A stretch of DNA of 64,000 nucleotides from Mesorhizobium loti (lineage in GTDB: Bacteria > Pseudomonadota > Alphaproteobacteria > Rhizobiales > Rhizobiaceae). The position numbers and the translations under genes are program-made. The notes under the pieces were generated by a model. The model saw only the letters and a program-made list of their open reading frames with translations. It had not been told where the DNA came from and ran no database searches. Shown here piece after piece: positions 37,748-47,564 of the stretch. Location: the NCBI RefSeq assembly GCF_001510895.1, contig NZ_LPWA01000109.1, positions 62,001 through 126,000 on the forward strand. Direction: 5' to 3'. Position 1 is the stretch's first letter. Each line of letters opens with the position of its first letter.

Positions 37748-38035
37748 ATGACCGCTAAAAAGAAATGGTCGGCCGAGGTGACCGAGCACAGCGATGCGCT
37801 GGATCTCGAGGAGCACGTCTTCGAATCCGACGATGCCAAGAAGATCGCCGCCTCGCTCAAGCGCTCGGCCGAGCATAGCCACCGCCGCAAGGCGGAGCCG
37901 TTCCAGTCCGCGATGTCGATGCTGAATTTCTACATCAACCGCGCTGGCAGGAACCTGCCGGAGCAGCGCAAAAGGGTACTCGAAAAGGCGAAGGACGAGT
38001 TGCGCGTCGCCTTCGGACACGAAAAGCAAGATTGA
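37748..38035 (+). CDS. DUF3175 family protein
   Basis: A 95-residue charged protein starting MTAKKKWSAEVTEHSDALDLEE, with AKKIAASLKRSAEHSHRRKAE and SAMSMLNFYINRAGRNL, the recognisable core of DUF3175. The ATG at 37748 follows AAGGAGCTTCACC. No catalytic motif, signal peptide or membrane segment is visible. It meets the FadR-type gene tail to tail with no gap. Function not known. Confidence 0.88.
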   Translation: MTAKKKWSAEVTEHSDALDLEEHVFESDDAKKIAASLKRSAEHSHRRKAEPFQSAMSMLNFYINRAGRNLPEQRKRVLEKAKDELRVAFGHEKQD

Positions 38036-38812
38036 CTACCGTGACCGGATGACGTCGTCAGTATTGGCAAGCAGCTTGCGCACCGCGTTGCGCGCCGCAT
38101 CGGGCCGCTGCAGGCGGATGTTCCTCTCGATCGCTTCGTGCAGTTTCTGGGCGTGCTGCAGGTCGTCCAGTTCGCGTGTCGTATAGGCGAAGAGATGGTC
38201 GAAGGCGGATTCGATCAGGACGCCGAGCGGCACCAAAAGGTCGTTGCCCGAGGCCCTGAGGATGGCAAGATGGAAGCGCGTGTCGGCGCGGGTCCGCTCC
38301 TGCAGGTTGGTCGCCTCGCCCATCTCGCGGCACGCCTGGCTGATCTCGGCCATCTGCTCATCGGTGCGCCGCATTGCGGCAAAAGCCGTCGCCTCCGGCT
38401 CGATGATGTGGCGGAACTCCTGCACCGTCCTCAGGAAAACCTCGCGATCGGGCGACGTCGCGTACCAGGCGAGCACATCGCGGTCGAGCAGGTTCCAGCG
38501 CTCCTTCGGCTCCACCCAGCTGCCGATCTTGGGCCGCGACGCCAGAAGGCTCTTGGCCATCAGCATCTTGATCGCCTCGCGTACCGCCGAGCGGCTGACG
38601 TCGAAGGTCTCCGACCATTTCGCCTCGTTGGGCAGGATGGTGCCGGGTGGATAATCGCCGCGCACGATCCGAAGGCCGATTTCGCTTGCCAGCGACGTAT
38701 GCACGCTGGCGCCCGGAATGCGCGGCGCATTGGGCCGGCGAGCACCGGCCGGACGCTCGGCGGATGCCGCCGTCGTCGGCCTATTTTCGTTGTTCGGCTT
38801 CGCGTCCCGCAT
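38036..38812 (-). CDS. GntR-family regulator, FadR subfamily (copy 1)
   Basis: A 258-residue regulator. The N-terminal winged helix (ASEIGLRIVRGDYPPGTILPNEAKW, VSRSAVREAIKMLMAKSLLASRP) is followed by an FCD ligand-binding domain with metal-binding His-containing segments (FRHIIEPEA, TRFHLAILRASGN, LHEAIERNI). It is roughly 85% identical by eye to the regulator at 40932-41696. It lies downstream of the epimerase gene on the same strand, so it may control the divergent epimerase/dehydrogenase pair through the palindrome at 39841. Confidence 0.92.
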   Translation of the reverse strand: MRDAKPNNENRPTTAASAERPAGARRPNAPRIPGASVHTSLASEIGLRIVRGDYPPGTILPNEAKWSETFDVSRSAVREAIKMLMAKSLLASRPKIGSWVEPKERWNLLDRDVLAWYATSPDREVFLRTVQEFRHIIEPEATAFAAMRRTDEQMAEISQACREMGEATNLQERTRADTRFHLAILRASGNDLLVPLGVLIESAFDHLFAYTTRELDDLQHAQKLHEAIERNIRLQRPDAARNAVRKLLANTDDVIRSR

Positions 38813-38912
38813 ATATCCACAAAGTCCGGTTTTCAGAAGCTGTCAAGCACGGCAACCCAGCTTTACCGCAAAGCGCGCGGATGTGCACAGCTCAACCAGC
38901 GTTTGTCTCCTC

Positions 38913-39809
38913 TCATGCCGTCTTGACGTATTTGCGCCAGCTGTGCTCGGGCCGGAAGCCCAGCACCTCCCTCGCCTTGCGGTTCGACAGCAGCGTCTCG
39001 AATTCACCGAGCTCGGCTTTCACCGGTACGCCCGGATAGAAGCGCTTCAGGAGTTCTGCCGTCGGCAGATCGGACGAGGTGTCGTCATTGGCCGCATTGA
39101 ACACCTGATAGCCCAGCCCGTCCTTCTCGATGGCGCGCAAGGTGATCTGGCCGAGATCGCGGGCGTCGATGTAGCTCCAGGCGATGCGCTTGCGGAAGCC
39201 CGGATCGGCGAACCATTTCGGGAACAATGCATATTCATGCGGCTCGATGACGTTGCCGATGCGCAGCGCATAGATGTCGAAACCGCTGCGCAGCGCAAAG
39301 GCGCGCGCGGTCTTCTCGTTGACGATCTTCGACAGCGCATAGCTGTCCATCGGGTCGACGTCATAATCCTCGTCGAGCGGGAAATGCGTCGGATTGCGCG
39401 GCTCGTTGGCAAAGACGAGGCCGTAGGTCGTCTCGCTGGAAGCGACGATCACCTTGCGGATGCCGAGCTTCACCGCCGCTTCGATGACATTGTAGGTGCC
39501 CATCGCATTGATGCGGAACACCTCGTTGTCGGGCGTGATCATGATGCGCGGGATGGCGGCGAAATGCACCACGGCATCGACCGGCTGCGCCCGCAGCGAC
39601 GGGTCGAACTCGTGCAGCCCCGCATAGCTCGACAGCGCGTTGAACACCTGGCCGCTGTCGGTGATGTCAGTGATTAAGGTGCGCACCTTCGGGTTGTCGA
39701 GCGGCCTGGTGTCGATGTTGAGCACCTGGCAGCCATGCTCGACCAGATACTGCACGACATGGCGGCCGGCCTTGCCGCTGCCGCCGGTGAACATGATCCG
39801 CTTCGTCAT
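38913..39809 (-). CDS. NAD-dependent epimerase/dehydratase family protein (SDR)
   Basis: A 298-residue extended short-chain dehydrogenase. It has the nucleotide-binding GGSGKAGRHV near the N-terminus, an acidic NIDTRPLD segment favouring NAD, HFAAIPRI, and the catalytic SSETTYG plus YALSK (Tyr-X3-Lys). The ATG at 39809 follows GGAGAGCAAA. The substrate is unknown; sugar-acid or uronate oxidation/epimerisation is plausible from context. It is divergent from the HIBADH-type dehydrogenase with a palindromic operator between them. Confidence 0.88.
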   Translation of the reverse strand: MTKRIMFTGGSGKAGRHVVQYLVEHGCQVLNIDTRPLDNPKVRTLITDITDSGQVFNALSSYAGLHEFDPSLRAQPVDAVVHFAAIPRIMITPDNEVFRINAMGTYNVIEAAVKLGIRKVIVASSETTYGLVFANEPRNPTHFPLDEDYDVDPMDSYALSKIVNEKTARAFALRSGFDIYALRIGNVIEPHEYALFPKWFADPGFRKRIAWSYIDARDLGQITLRAIEKDGLGYQVFNAANDDTSSDLPTAELLKRFYPGVPVKAELGEFETLLSNRKAREVLGFRPEHSWRKYVKTA

Positions 39810-39840
39810 TTTGCTCTCCACATTGCTCAGGAATTATGTG

Positions 39841-39855
39841 TATTGTCAGACAATA
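39841..39855. promoter_or_regulatory. Candidate GntR/FadR operator between divergent genes
   Basis: The 15-base palindrome TATTGTCAGACAATA fits the general FadR-subfamily pattern TNGTNNNACNA. It lies 32 bases upstream of the epimerase start and 114 bases upstream of the dehydrogenase start. The two FadR-type regulators flanking the pair are the likely binders. A related site is at 43118. Confidence 0.7.
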
Positions 39856-39968
39856 TGGCGCTCCGCAATCGCCTGCCAACGGCGATCCGCGAAAACCTTT
39901 CTCCAGCAATCGCTCGCCGGCCGGTCGCGCCGGCCCCGACCATCAAACAACGATAGGGACGAAACGAC

Positions 39969-40907
39969 ATGACCACCACCGCTGCCCGTGAAAACATCGG
40001 TTTCATCGGTCTCGGGCTGATGGGGCATGGCATCGCCAAGAACATCGTCGATAAGGGTTATCCGCTCACCTTCCTCGGCCGCAAGAACCGCAAGCCGGCG
40101 GAGGATCTGCTTGGCCGTGGCGCCAAGGAAGCGGCGACCTCGCGCGAGGTGGCGGCGGCCTCCGACATCGTCTTCATCTGCGTCACCGGCTCGCGCGAGG
40201 TCGAGGCGATCGTCCGTGGCCCCGGCGGGCTGAAGGAGGGTCTCAGAAAGGGCTCTGTGGTTGTCGATTGCTCGACCTCCGACCCGACATCCACCGTGGC
40301 GCTGGCCGCCGAGCTCAACGCGCTTGGTGTTGATTATGTTGACGCTCCGCTCAGCCGCACGCCGAAGGAGGCTTGGGAAGGCACGCTCGACGCCATGGTC
40401 GGCGCGCCCGAGACGGTATTCGCCAGGCTGAAGCCGGTCCTTGAAACCTGGGCCGGGCGCATCGTCCATATCGGCGACACCGGCGACGGCCACCGCATGA
40501 AATTGCTCAACAATTTCATCTCGTTGGGCTACGCGGCGATTTATTCGGAAGCGCTGGCGCTGGCTGAGAAGGTCGGCATCTCGCCACCGCGCTTCGACAG
40601 CGTGATCCGCAACGGCCGCATGGATTGCGGCTTCTACCAGACCTTCATGCGCTGGACGCTGGAGGGCGACCGCGACGCGCACAAATTCTCCATCGCCAAT
40701 GCCTTCAAGGATTTGACCTATCTGGAATCGATGGCGGATGCTGCCGGCATTGCCAATCCGCTCGGCAACGCCACCAAGAACTCGTTTGCGACCGCCTTTG
40801 CCGCGGGGCCGGCCGATCAGTATGTGCCGATGCTGGCCACGCATATCGGCAACCTCAACGGCGTCGACTTGATGCCGTCGAAGGACGGCGTGAAGCAGAA
40901 AATCTGA
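39969..40907 (+). CDS. NAD(P)-dependent beta-hydroxyacid dehydrogenase (HIBADH / 6PGDH-like)
   Basis: A 312-residue oxidoreductase. N-terminal NAD(P) motif IGFIGLGLMGHGIAKNI, substrate motif VDAPLSRTPKEAWEGTLDAMVG at about 125-146, and catalytic-lysine region GHRMKLLNNFISLG at about 176-189. The C-terminal helical domain is complete. Members oxidise 3-hydroxyacids such as tartronate semialdehyde or 4-carbon sugar acids; the exact substrate cannot be read. Its context with the epimerase and two regulators suggests sugar-acid catabolism. Confidence 0.9.
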   Translation: MTTTAARENIGFIGLGLMGHGIAKNIVDKGYPLTFLGRKNRKPAEDLLGRGAKEAATSREVAAASDIVFICVTGSREVEAIVRGPGGLKEGLRKGSVVVDCSTSDPTSTVALAAELNALGVDYVDAPLSRTPKEAWEGTLDAMVGAPETVFARLKPVLETWAGRIVHIGDTGDGHRMKLLNNFISLGYAAIYSEALALAEKVGISPPRFDSVIRNGRMDCGFYQTFMRWTLEGDRDAHKFSIANAFKDLTYLESMADAAGIANPLGNATKNSFATAFAAGPADQYVPMLATHIGNLNGVDLMPSKDGVKQKI

Positions 40908-40931
40908 TGGCGATCGGCGCAAGGTCCCTTC

Positions 40932-41696
40932 TTACCGCCGCGACAGCTCGATCACCTCGTCGGTGTTGGCGAGCAGCTTGTGCACCGCGCTTCTCGCGGC
41001 CGCCGGGCGCTGCAGGCGGATGTTCCGCTCGATCGCCTCGTGCAGCGACTGAGCCCGCCGCTGGTCGCTGTGCTCGCGTGTGACGAAGACGAAGAGGTGA
41101 TCGAGCGCCGATTCGATCAGCACGCCGAGCGGCACCAGCAGCTCGTTGCCCGAGGCGCGCAGGATGGCGAGATGGAATCGGGTATCGGCGCGCGTGCGCT
41201 CCTGGATATGCGTCGCCTCGCCCATCTCGCGGCAGGCTAGGCTGATATCGACCATCTGCTCGTCGGAGCGCCGGATCGCCGCGAAGGCGGCAGCCTCCGG
41301 TTCGATGATGTGGCGGAACTCCTGCACCGTCCTCAGGAACACCTCGCGGTCGGGCGAGGTTGCGTACCAGGCGAGCACGTCACGGTCGAGCAGGTTCCAG
41401 CGCTCCCTCGGCTCGACCCAGCTGCCGATCTTCGGCCGCGACGCCAGCAGGCTTTTGGCCATCAGCATCTTGATCGCCTCGCGCACCGCCGAGCGGCTGA
41501 CGTTGAAGGTTTGCGACCATTTGGCTTCATTGGGCAGGATGGTGCCTGGCGGATAGTCGCCGCGCACGATCCTCAGCCCGATCTCGCCGGCGAGCGATGC
41601 GTGCACGCTGAGACCGGCGATCCGCGTCGCCTCAGGCCCGCGTATGACGACCGGCGCTGGCTCGGCTAAGCGCTTCGCTGACTTTTCCCGTGGCAT
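40932..41696 (-). CDS. GntR-family regulator, FadR subfamily (copy 2)
   Basis: A 254-residue paralogue of the regulator at 38036. The winged helix VSRSAVREAIKMLMAKSLLASRPKIG is identical over that stretch, and the FCD domain is nearly so. Differences cluster at the N-terminus and in the C-terminal third. The ATG at 41696 (MPREKSAKR) is preferred, with AGGAGG upstream; an in-frame start at 41810 exists. It ends near the 3' end of the dehydrogenase (convergent) and lies downstream of a CUT2 binding-protein gene on the same strand, so it may also control that transporter. Confidence 0.92.
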   Translation of the reverse strand: MPREKSAKRLAEPAPVVIRGPEATRIAGLSVHASLAGEIGLRIVRGDYPPGTILPNEAKWSQTFNVSRSAVREAIKMLMAKSLLASRPKIGSWVEPRERWNLLDRDVLAWYATSPDREVFLRTVQEFRHIIEPEAAAFAAIRRSDEQMVDISLACREMGEATHIQERTRADTRFHLAILRASGNELLVPLGVLIESALDHLFVFVTREHSDQRRAQSLHEAIERNIRLQRPAAARSAVHKLLANTDEVIELSRR

Positions 41697-41864
41697 CCGC
41701 GTTCGGTTCCTCCTGCCGCGAGCTCCAAGACGCCCGCAAAACTCTGCCGGACAAGAAAATTCTGGACGCGGAAAAGTCTGGGCCCGCCACCCCGGCAAGG
41801 CCGCGTCCATGATCCTGGCGAAAGGTGGAGGGGCGCCCTTCGAAGGGGCGCCCCGGTATCGAGC

Positions 41865-42854
41865 CTACTTCTGAATGCAGGTGTCGACCGTGTCCTTGGT
41901 GCATTCGTCGAGGCCAGTGAAGACAGGATCGTCGACCTTCTTGCCGCCGATGAGGTCGAGCATCACCGAAGGCGCCTTGTAGCCCATTTCGAACGGCCGC
42001 TGGCCGACCAGCGCGGTCACCAGGCCATCCTTGGCGATCGCCACTTCGTCACCGATCGTGTCGGCGGCGCCAATGACGAACTCGTTCTTGGCGATCTTCT
42101 CGGCCATCGGCTTGAACAGGTCGCGATAGGGCTGCGGGGCACCGAACAGCGGCCAGCCGCCCATGATGCCGAAAGCGTCGAGCTTCGGATTGGCGGCGAG
42201 GATGTCGGTCATCGCCTGCACGCCCTTGGCGCCGTCGTCATTGGTAAAGACCGGGCAGCCTGCGACTTCGGTCCAGCCGCCCTCACCCGCCAGCGCCGAC
42301 AGGCCTTCCTTGCCCGACAGCGCATCGCGCATGCCCTGCGCGCGGCGCAGGATGTTGTCGGCCGCCGGATTGCCTTCGATGGTGCAGATGGTGCCGCCAT
42401 TCGGCTTCGCCTTCTTGACGTACTCGCCGATCTTCTTGCCCATCAGATAGTTGTCGGTGCCGAGATAGGTCTTGCGAAGCGCTGCGTCTTCCTTGGCGAG
42501 GTCGGCGTCGACCGTCATGATCGGGATCGACGGATTGGCGCTCTTGATCGTCTGCGCGATCAGTGGCGCGTTGGACGGCGAGATCGCCATCGCGGCCGTA
42601 TCCGGCTTGCTCAGCATATCCTGCACGATCTGGGCTTCGCCGGCCTCGTCCGATGTCGATGCCGGACCGGTGTAGAAGCATTCATATTCGGAGCTGGCGT
42701 TTTCCTTGTTCCACTTCTCGCAACCCTGGTGGATGGCTTCGAAGAACGGGTTGTCGAGGCCCTTCACGACAATGACGAGCTGTTTCTTGGCCAAGGCCGG
42801 CCCGGCGCCCAGCGCCATGGCGGCGACGGCGGCGAGCAAAAGTGATTTCCTCAT
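41865..42854 (-). CDS. CUT2 periplasmic sugar-binding protein
   Basis: A 329-residue receptor. The ATG at 42854 (MRKSLLLAAV) follows GGGAGGAC and the signal peptide ends GPALAKK. Features include LVIVVKGLDNPFFEAIHQGCEKW, AAMAISPSNAPLIAQTIK, TYLGTDNYLMGKKIGEYV and MGGWPLFGAPQPYRDLF, with several cysteines (some near the C-terminus, ECTKDTVDTC). It is divergent from the ATPase-permease pair, an unusual split for a CUT2 cassette but with a shared 455-base control region. Confidence 0.9.
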   Translation of the reverse strand: MRKSLLLAAVAAMALGAGPALAKKQLVIVVKGLDNPFFEAIHQGCEKWNKENASSEYECFYTGPASTSDEAGEAQIVQDMLSKPDTAAMAISPSNAPLIAQTIKSANPSIPIMTVDADLAKEDAALRKTYLGTDNYLMGKKIGEYVKKAKPNGGTICTIEGNPAADNILRRAQGMRDALSGKEGLSALAGEGGWTEVAGCPVFTNDDGAKGVQAMTDILAANPKLDAFGIMGGWPLFGAPQPYRDLFKPMAEKIAKNEFVIGAADTIGDEVAIAKDGLVTALVGQRPFEMGYKAPSVMLDLIGGKKVDDPVFTGLDECTKDTVDTCIQK

Positions 42855-43117
42855 GTCAGTCCTCCCTTGAAAACAGACGGACACGACGTGCCCGCCACAC
42901 CGATCGACCCGGATGCAACGGACACGCGGATTGCCTCGAACGTTCGTGTCTTAAGCCGGGCCGATAAGCATTCGCCGATCCGTTCCAGGTCGAATGAACG
43001 CTGGCGTTGCCGGATCCTGTTGCCCCTGCCCTCCGCCTCCGCCGAACGGCGGTTTGCGAGGGCAAGGCCTTCCTCCGACGCTAGCTAATATCGGCTCACC
43101 GCCAACGTCAATTCCTA

Positions 43118-43130
43118 TTTGTCCTACAAA
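43118..43130. promoter_or_regulatory. Candidate FadR-type operator between divergent transporter genes
   Basis: TTTGTCCTACAAA has five-base arms TTTGT/ACAAA and matches the half-sites of the palindrome at 39841 (TTGT...ACAA). It lies in the 455-base gap between the binding-protein start (42854) and the ATPase start (43310). No gene is seen in that gap; an in-frame ATG at 43202 precedes the ATPase. Confidence 0.5.
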
Positions 43131-43309
43131 ACGGATTTTTCGACGAGTTCCGAAATTAATCATCCGACAATTGATTGACGCCCATGTCCGCATTTGCCTA
43201 AATGCATCGATCGCGCCCGCTCGGGAGGAGTTGGAGGCGCGAGGCCCATGCGGCGCCGGCACCTATTCGCAAGGCGGTCGCGGGGCGAACACGGGGAGGC
43301 TTAAGGCTG

Positions 43310-44053
<744 letters not shown>

Positions 44054-44108
44054 TGGCGCCGCAACCAGTGACGCCCGCGCGTCTCACCGCCGGCAGGAAA
44101 GGTCGATA

Positions 44109-45107
44109 ATGGCAGTCACTCTTGACCAGACGATCGCGCAGAAGCAGCACACTTTCCTGTCGCGCGTGCTGTCCAGCCAGACTTTCTGGGTGGTGATCGC
44201 GGTCATCCTCGCCTGCCTGTTCCTGTCCTTCGCCACCGACGCCTTCGCCACGCAGAAGAACCTCTACAACATCACCCGCAACATCACCTTCGTCGCCATC
44301 GTCGCGCTCGGCATGACCTTCGTCATCATCACCGGCGGCATCGACCTTTCGGTCGGCTCGGTGCTCTGCCTGTGCTCGATGGTGCTCGCCGTCACCATGC
44401 ATGCGGGATATTCGATCGAGGTCGGCATCCTGGCTACGATCGTCACCGCGCTCGCCATCGGCGCCTTCAACGGCGTGCTCATCGCCTATCTCGACTTCCC
44501 GCCCTTCGTGGTCACGCTCGGCATGCTCTCGGTTGCCCGCAGCCTCGCCATGGTCGCCTCCAACAACACCGTCGTCTTCCAGTTCGGACCGGACCACGAC
44601 AAGCTTTTGGCCCTGGGCGGCGGCGCCTGGCTGTTCGGCATCGCCAACCCGGTTCTCTACATGATCCTTCTGGCGCTGATCACCGGCTTCATCCTGCGCT
44701 GGACCAAGTTCGGCCGGCACATCTTCGCCATCGGCGGCAATGAGCACGCAGCGACGCTGACCGGTGTTCCGGTGCGCCAGATCAAGGTCGCCGTCTACAT
44801 GATCTCGGCGCTTTCGGCGGGTCTCGCCGGCATCATTGAGACCGGATGGCTGGGCGCGGTCACTACCAACATCGGCACGGGCATGGAACTTCAGGTGATC
44901 GCCGCCACCGTCATCGGCGGCGCCAATCTCGCCGGCGGCGTCGGCACCGCCTTCGGCGCCATCGTCGGCGCCGCGCTGATCGAGGTGATCCGCAACAGCC
45001 TCGGCCTGCTCGGCATCAACGCCTTCTGGCAAGGCACCTTTATCGGCGGCGCCATCCTGCTGGCGGTGCTGTTCGACCGCATCCGCAACTTCCGGCGCAG
45101 CGACTGA
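44109..45107 (+). CDS. CUT2 sugar ABC transporter permease
   Basis: A 332-residue RbsC-type subunit with VIITGGIDLSVGSVLCLCSM, DFPPFVVTLGMLSVARSLAM and VIGGANLAGGVGTAFGA. The ATG at 44109 follows AAAGGTCGATA. With the ATPase and the divergent binding protein it makes a complete importer, close in layout to fructose/xylose-type rhizobial systems; the substrate is not determined. Confidence 0.93.
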   Translation: MAVTLDQTIAQKQHTFLSRVLSSQTFWVVIAVILACLFLSFATDAFATQKNLYNITRNITFVAIVALGMTFVIITGGIDLSVGSVLCLCSMVLAVTMHAGYSIEVGILATIVTALAIGAFNGVLIAYLDFPPFVVTLGMLSVARSLAMVASNNTVVFQFGPDHDKLLALGGGAWLFGIANPVLYMILLALITGFILRWTKFGRHIFAIGGNEHAATLTGVPVRQIKVAVYMISALSAGLAGIIETGWLGAVTTNIGTGMELQVIAATVIGGANLAGGVGTAFGAIVGAALIEVIRNSLGLLGINAFWQGTFIGGAILLAVLFDRIRNFRRSD

Positions 45108-45121
45108 CGTTCAGACGCAAC

Positions 45122-45150
45122 CTCCCCTTCCCCTTGCGGGAGAAGGGGAC
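45122..45150. repeat. Imperfect hairpin repeat after the permease gene
   Basis: CCTCCCCTTCCCC and GGGAGAAGGGG can pair imperfectly. It resembles the hairpin at 14232 and lies 15 bases past the permease stop. It may end the transcript. The rest of the 45108-45296 gap has no gene. Confidence 0.5.
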
Positions 45151-45296
45151 GCCCTATCGTCCAGTCTGAAAATCGGCCCCGACGGCCATTCCCAAGCGCC
45201 CGTCGTCACCGGGCGCCTTGACGGACACTTGAACTCAGCCGCACAATCCCCGAGCCGGCGAAGGGAGACCAGTCGCCTGCGGGAGGAACTATACCC

Positions 45297-46124
45297 ATGA
45301 CGGACGCGATCAGGCTCTATTGGGGCCGGTTCGGACATGTCTCTGTCCTGAATGTCGCCAACGACTTCGTCACCCATGCCCATGGCGAGGCGCATCTCAT
45401 CATCTGGCTAGAAGGCACGGCCGGCGAAATGACCATCGGCCGGGAGACGGTGCGGCTGGGACCGGAAACCGCCGCCGGCATCAACTCCTTCCAGCCGCAC
45501 AGCCACGCGCTTTCGCGCGACGGCAAGCCTGGCCTTTTCCTTGCCTTCTACATCGATCCCGACTGGGCGCGCCGGCGCCGCGACCTACCCTCGTCGGCGC
45601 CGCTGTTTACGCAGGCGGCAATCATCCTGGAGCCGTGGCTGCACCAGGCGGCGGCGAACCTGCTCGACCATCTGACCGACAATGAGAGCATCGACGACGT
45701 CGCCAATTACGAGATCGAGCGCTTCATCGACAGCGTGCTTGATGCGGCCGACGCCTCGGCGCCGCAGGCGGCGCGCGCTCGTATCAACACGATGCTCGAT
45801 TTCCGTGTCCGCAAGGCGATCCAACTGATGAAGGCCAATGTCTGCGAGCGCATCTCCTTCGACGACGTGGCCCGCTCCGTCGGCCTGTCGAGGCCGCATT
45901 TCTTCGCTTTGTTCAAGGAACAGACCAACCTGACGCCGAACGTCTATTGGAACACGCTGCGCATGGAGGAGGCCGTGCGCCAGCTGCAGTGGTCGCAGGA
46001 ACCGCTGATCTCGGTCGCCTGCAATCTGGGCTTCACCACCCAGGGCAATTTCTCGCGCTTCTTCCGCGATCACGTCGGCGTACCGCCGACGCTCTATCGC
46101 GAAGCGGCGCGGGCGATATCCTGA
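45297..46124 (+). CDS. AraC-family transcriptional regulator
   Basis: A 275-residue regulator. An N-terminal cupin-like domain (residues about 10-120, HAHGEAHLIIWLEG, INSFQPHSH) is followed by two helix-turn-helix motifs: ISFDDVARSVGLSRPHFFALFK and LISVACNLGFTTQGNFSRFFRDH, ending GVPPTLYRE as usual for AraC. The ATG at 45297 follows GGGAGGAAC. It is likely to control the adjacent transporter or the oxidoreductase operon downstream; the two tandem terminators after it favour the first. Confidence 0.92.
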   Translation: MTDAIRLYWGRFGHVSVLNVANDFVTHAHGEAHLIIWLEGTAGEMTIGRETVRLGPETAAGINSFQPHSHALSRDGKPGLFLAFYIDPDWARRRRDLPSSAPLFTQAAIILEPWLHQAAANLLDHLTDNESIDDVANYEIERFIDSVLDAADASAPQAARARINTMLDFRVRKAIQLMKANVCERISFDDVARSVGLSRPHFFALFKEQTNLTPNVYWNTLRMEEAVRQLQWSQEPLISVACNLGFTTQGNFSRFFRDHVGVPPTLYREAARAIS

Positions 46125-46163
46125 GCCGGCGCCGGCTGTTTGCAAGGCTATTTTCAGACTGCT

Positions 46164-46222
46164 GAGCGGCCCAAGGCCGCTCTTTCTTAGACTGCTTGAG
46201 CGGCCCAAGGCCGCTCTTTTTT
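46164..46222 (+). terminator. Two tandem intrinsic terminators
   Basis: The same stem GAGCGGCC-CAAG-region-GGCCGCTC occurs twice, at 46164-46182 followed by TTTCTT and at 46198-46216 followed by six T. Both contain the flank AGACTG. The tandem copy looks like a local duplication. It insulates the molybdenum-hydroxylase operon from araC. Confidence 0.88.
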
Positions 46223-46313
46223 CAGACTGATTGATACGCGCTCAAGACGCATTGATAAGCGCCGGCGCACCAGCCGCCCTAGCCTCTTGTCATCTTTGCA
46301 AGGGAACGAGCTT

Positions 46314-46757
46314 ATGGCGAAAGTCACCATCTCCAGCGTCATCGACGCGCCGGTCGAACAGGTCTGGACGCGCATCCGCGACTTCAACGGCCTGCCAAGC
46401 TGGCACCCGCGCATGGTGGAAAGCCACATCGAGGACGGCAAGGACGCCGCCGCGATCGGCTGCGTGCGCAACTTCCAATTGGTCAGCGGCGCGCGGTTGC
46501 GCGAGAAACTGCTCGACTTCTCCGACGAGAATTTCCTGGTCAGCTATTCGATCCTCGAGACGCCGCAGCCGATCACCAATCACAAGGCGACGCTGCAATT
46601 GCGGCGCGTCACCGACGGCAACCGCACCTACGCCGAATGGAGCGCGAGCTTCGACGCAGCGCCCGAGGAAGCCGACAAGCTGGCCGAGGGCATGGGCGCC
46701 AATGTCTTCCAGGGCGGCTTCAACGCCCTGAAGAGCCACTTCGCCGGCCAGAGCTGA
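46314..46757 (+). CDS. SRPBCC-family protein (CoxG/PYL-like)
   Basis: A 147-residue START/Bet v 1-like protein. It begins MAKVTISSVIDAPVEQVW and contains FNGLPSWHPRMVESHIEDGK, typical of the SRPBCC polyketide-cyclase-like branch. The ATG at 46314 follows AAGGGAAC. It is the first gene of the molybdenum-hydroxylase operon. SRPBCC proteins of the CoxG type are often encoded with such enzymes, where they have been linked to membrane or quinone association; its role here is inference. Confidence 0.85.
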   Translation: MAKVTISSVIDAPVEQVWTRIRDFNGLPSWHPRMVESHIEDGKDAAAIGCVRNFQLVSGARLREKLLDFSDENFLVSYSILETPQPITNHKATLQLRRVTDGNRTYAEWSASFDAAPEEADKLAEGMGANVFQGGFNALKSHFAGQS

Positions 46758-46769
46758 GAGGAGCGCGCC

Positions 46770-47564
46770 ATGTCGCTTGCGCTGCAGACCTTCCTGACGG
46801 TGAAAGACGCCGATGCGGCGCTGCAGGCGCCGGGCACTCGCTACCTCGGCGGCGGCACGCTGGTCGTTCGCGCCGCCAACGAGGGCGATGTTTCCGTTTC
46901 GAGCCTTGTCCGCGTCACCGAGCCTTCCCTGTCGGCGATCAGCGTTTCCGGCGGCAGGGCCTGGCTCGGCGCTTCCTGCACCATAGCGGCGGTCGCCCGC
47001 CATCCCGAGCTTGCCGCACTCGCGCCGGCCGCCCGCGCCATCGGCGGGCCGGCGATCCGCAACATGGCGACCGTAGGCGGCAATCTGTTCGCGCCCGCCC
47101 CTTACGGCGACTTCGCCGTGGCGCTGCTGGCGCTGGATGCCACGGTTGCCACCGAGGCCGGCGAAATGCCGATCGAGACCTTCCTGGCGGGCCGCGACAC
47201 CAGCCGCGCCATCGTCACCGCTGTCGGCGTTTCGCTGCCCAGGGCGGAAAGCTTCCGCTTCCTCAAAGTGTCGCGGGTCAAGCCGAAGGGCGTCTCGGTG
47301 CTGAGCATCGCGGCGCTCTTGCAGCGCGCGGCCGATGGCACGGTAACCTCCGCCCGCATCGCGCTCGGCTGCATGGCCGACCGGCCGATAGGCGCCAAGG
47401 CGGCGGAGAAGGCGCTGCTTGGCTGCAAGCTCACGCCTGAGGAAATCGCGCCGGCGCTGGCCGCCGTGGGCGAAGGCACCTCGCCGATCACCGACCCGAT
47501 CGCCAGCGCCTGGTATCGCGCCGAAGTCCTGCCGGTCCATCTCGGCCGGCTGCTGCTCGGTTAG
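46770..47564 (+). CDS. FAD-binding medium subunit of a molybdenum hydroxylase
   Basis: A 264-residue CoxM/XdhB-like flavoprotein. The FAD motifs YLGGGTLVV (in place of AGGTD) and IRNMATVGGNLFAPAPYGDF are visible, followed by the CO_deh_flav_C domain (KVSRVKPKGVSVLSIAALL). It passes electrons from the Fe-S subunit to an acceptor. It lies 12 bases after the SRPBCC gene; a palindromic repeat follows its stop codon. Confidence 0.93.
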   Translation: MSLALQTFLTVKDADAALQAPGTRYLGGGTLVVRAANEGDVSVSSLVRVTEPSLSAISVSGGRAWLGASCTIAAVARHPELAALAPAARAIGGPAIRNMATVGGNLFAPAPYGDFAVALLALDATVATEAGEMPIETFLAGRDTSRAIVTAVGVSLPRAESFRFLKVSRVKPKGVSVLSIAALLQRAADGTVTSARIALGCMADRPIGAKAAEKALLGCKLTPEEIAPALAAVGEGTSPITDPIASAWYRAEVLPVHLGRLLLG

